Source of the DNA: JAEINY01 sp942490535 | GTDB lineage: Bacteria; Bacteroidota; Bacteroidia; Bacteroidales; Marinilabiliaceae | DNA length: 64,000 bases | Direction: 5' to 3' | Assembly (NCBI GenBank): GCA_942490535.1 | Contig: CALNXQ010000003.1 | Location: 186,001-250,000, forward strand | In this document: piece by piece, positions 62,314 through 64,000 of the stretch | Numbering within the stretch: position 1 is the first letter of the stretch | Layout: each line of letters begins with the position of its first letter | Notes under the pieces: model-generated | The model's input: only the letters and a program-made list of their open reading frames with translations | Database searches by the model: none | What the model was told of the DNA's origin: nothing | Made by a program: the position numbers and the translations under genes

Positions 62314-64000
62314 CTATAAAATAACCAATCCGCCTTCCCGCAACTGCGAAAAGGTGTAGCCATTGATGAAAACATCGAAATCACCCAGTTTATGTGTATC
62401 AAAGCTAGCTCTAACCTGCTGCAATGTCTGTTGTTCTTTGGCTATTACCATCAGTTGAGGTAACAGTTGACACAACCACAGTCCCAATTCTTCTTTAACC
62501 TTCAGGACCAACTCAGATTTTTTATTGGAGATGGTAAGTTCGGCCATCCGGGTTGTTTTTCCTTTTTTGGATTTGGAATAGAAGCGGGCCCGGGGGGTAT
62601 TCCCCAACCAGATCCATTTATTTTTTTCGGCCAAAACAGTGCCTTGCTCATTGGTGAGAATCCGCTCAATGCAGTCGGATGGAATGGTGGTACGGGGCAC
62701 TTTAAAATCGAACCATTCCTGCGGTTGATAATCAAAACAGACCCCATGCATGAAATTATACAGTGACTTGCGTAAACCCTCCCCAAACAATTCGTGGATG
62801 GCCCCGGACGGATCCGTATGTTCCAGGTCATTATTGGCAAATGCCCCTTTTTCTGTGGTCAGGTTCTCGACCCTATATTTATCGGGATGTAATCCCACAT
62901 CACTGTGGGCGGTCATGGCAAAGCGGTGCCAGAAACCGGAATGCAACACACCGGCTTCAAAGAGCTGACGGACCACTTCCAAAGCATCGATGGTCTCCTG
63001 GGCGGTTTGGGTGGGAAACCCATACATCAGATAAGCATGCACCATGATGCCCGATTGGGTAAAATGATCGGCCACACGCGTCACTTGCGCCACCGTCACA
63101 CCTTTATTGATGAGTTGAAGCAGGCGATCGGAAGCAACCTCTAAACCACCACTCACAGCTATGCACCCACTTTCCTTTAATAAACGACACAAATCCAAGG
63201 TGAAGCTCTTCTCAAACCGGATGTTGGTCCACCAGGTCACGGCTAAATCACGCCGGATGATTTCCAGGGCCAACTCTCGCAACAACGCCGGTGGGGCCGC
63301 TTCGTCAACAAAATGAAAACCATTACGGCCGGTCTGCTGAATAATCGTCTCCATGCGATCGACCAAATGCGCAATTTTATTGGGTTCATAGTGTCCGATG
63401 TAATCCAGAGATCCATCGCAAAAAGTACATTTCCCCCAGTAACAACCATGTGCCAGAGTCAGTTTATTCCAGCGGCCATCACTCCACAAGCGAAACATGG
63501 GATTGGCCACTTCTAAGACCGAAAGGTATAGATTCCAGGGAAGGTCGCTGTAATCGGGTGTTCCCACCCGGGCTTGCGGCACATCTGCATCATCGGATCC
63601 ATCGCAATAAACCACCTCATCCTTCACACGAATAAAAGCCCGTTTCAGTTTTTTTAGCTCGCGTTGCCCCTCAAGATGCTGCAGTAAATTATGCAAGGGT
63701 GCTTCGCCATCATCCAAAGTAATGAAATCGACATAATCAAAGACCCGTGGCTCTTTCAACTCACGCAGTTCGGTATTCACATACCCACCTCCCATGGTGA
63801 CACAGATGTGCGGATACTGTTTTTTTAGGTATTGCCCACAGCGTAAGGCACTGTATAGATTGCCCGGAAATGGCACCGATAAAGCAATCAGGGTGGGTTG
63901 ATACATGTCAATCTTTCCCTTCAGCAAATCAATTAATAATTGATCCATGTATGTGGGGCTTGCCAGCAATGCCTGATGCATTGCCTCAAATGAAGCTGCG
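62314..64000 (-). CDS. B12-binding radical SAM protein, N-terminus cut by window edge
   Basis: The frame is open at the right edge (the ATG at 63981 is internal: codons upstream continue without a stop), so the protein is at least 561 residues. The cobalamin-binding (B12) domain is visible at about 30-110 (SVPFPGNLYSALRCGQYLKK, ICVTMGGGYVNTELRELKEP, FITLDDGEAPLHN). The radical SAM cluster motif is CYWGKCTFC, with spacing Cx4Cx2C instead of the usual Cx3Cx2C, then FHFVDEAAPPALLREL and SGGLEVASDRLLQLINKGV. Such proteins often act as methyltransferases or on lipid or antibiotic-like targets; the substrate is unknown. It stands alone with no obvious partner in the window. Confidence 0.82.
   Translation of the reverse strand, partial: AASFEAMHQALLASPTYMDQLLIDLLKGKIDMYQPTLIALSVPFPGNLYSALRCGQYLKKQYPHICVTMGGGYVNTELRELKEPRVFDYVDFITLDDGEAPLHNLLQHLEGQRELKKLKRAFIRVKDEVVYCDGSDDADVPQARVGTPDYSDLPWNLYLSVLEVANPMFRLWSDGRWNKLTLAHGCYWGKCTFCDGSLDYIGHYEPNKIAHLVDRMETIIQQTGRNGFHFVDEAAPPALLRELALEIIRRDLAVTWWTNIRFEKSFTLDLCRLLKESGCIAVSGGLEVASDRLLQLINKGVTVAQVTRVADHFTQSGIMVHAYLMYGFPTQTAQETIDALEVVRQLFEAGVLHSGFWHRFAMTAHSDVGLHPDKYRVENLTTEKGAFANNDLEHTDPSGAIHELFGEGLRKSLYNFMHGVCFDYQPQEWFDFKVPRTTIPSDCIERILTNEQGTVLAEKNKWIWLGNTPRARFYSKSKKGKTTRMAELTISNKKSELVLKVKEELGLWLCQLLPQLMVIAKEQQTLQQVRASFDTHKLGDFDVFINGYTFSQLREGGLVIL

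Overview
The window looks like a piece of a Bacteroidota chromosome, most likely class Bacteroidia and a marine or saline lineage near Marinilabiliales (the lineage is an inference). Three things support this. There are two SusC/SusD outer-membrane uptake loci, each with a FecI-type sigma factor and a FecR-type anti-sigma factor. TAnnTTTG promoter boxes of the Bacteroidota type occur. A kamA-ablB pair for the osmolyte N-epsilon-acetyl-beta-lysine suggests salt stress. I saw no rRNA, tRNA, insertion sequence, phage gene or CRISPR array.

Region 1 (1-24,760, all minus strand) is a large polysaccharide utilization locus (PUL). In transcription order it has an ECF sigma factor, FecR, SusC with an STN signalling domain, SusD, a broken 36-codon gene remnant, and then secreted glycosidases: an (alpha/alpha)-barrel enzyme, a GH97, another (alpha/alpha)-barrel enzyme, a second GH97, a GH63-like enzyme, an unfamiliar PEGA-plus-HExxH lipoprotein, a GH2 beta-mannosidase-like enzyme, a secreted HExxH protein and a GH115 alpha-glucuronidase cut by the left edge. 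Most gaps between its genes hold short RNA hairpins. The substrate is not clear; alpha-linked side chains and glucuronic acid seem likely.

Region 2 (24,760-31,440) has a 21-bp-based tandem repeat array, a SWIM/SNF2 helicase, two small beta-barrel proteins, a DUF4251 protein and a CxxC mini-protein. Region 3 (31,440-38,700) is a second SusCD-FecR-sigma locus that has no enzymes beside it.

Region 4 (38,700-45,000) has a YdcF-like protein, a nitroreductase, and two successive copies of an unusual gene pair: a coiled-coil/SPOR-like periplasmic protein followed by a DUF6588-type outer-membrane protein. Region 5 (45,000-50,700) has an M3 oligopeptidase, kamA-ablB and a MarR regulator.

Region 6 (50,770-58,445, minus) reads as one five-gene operon for proline-rich or collagen-like peptides: DPP4-like peptidase, Xaa-Pro M24 peptidase, pyrroline-2-carboxylate reductase, trans-3-hydroxyproline dehydratase and a C69 dipeptidase, closed by a strong terminator.

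Region 7 (58,446-64,000) has a 1.9-kb gene-poor stretch with a second array built of 21-bp units inside 230-bp direct repeats, a secreted GH13 enzyme, and a B12-binding radical SAM protein cut by the right edge.

The signals I find most worth following are the two 21-bp-quantized intergenic arrays, the hairpin shared by both fecR-susC junctions, the duplicated SPOR/DUF6588 modules and the hydroxyproline peptide operon.
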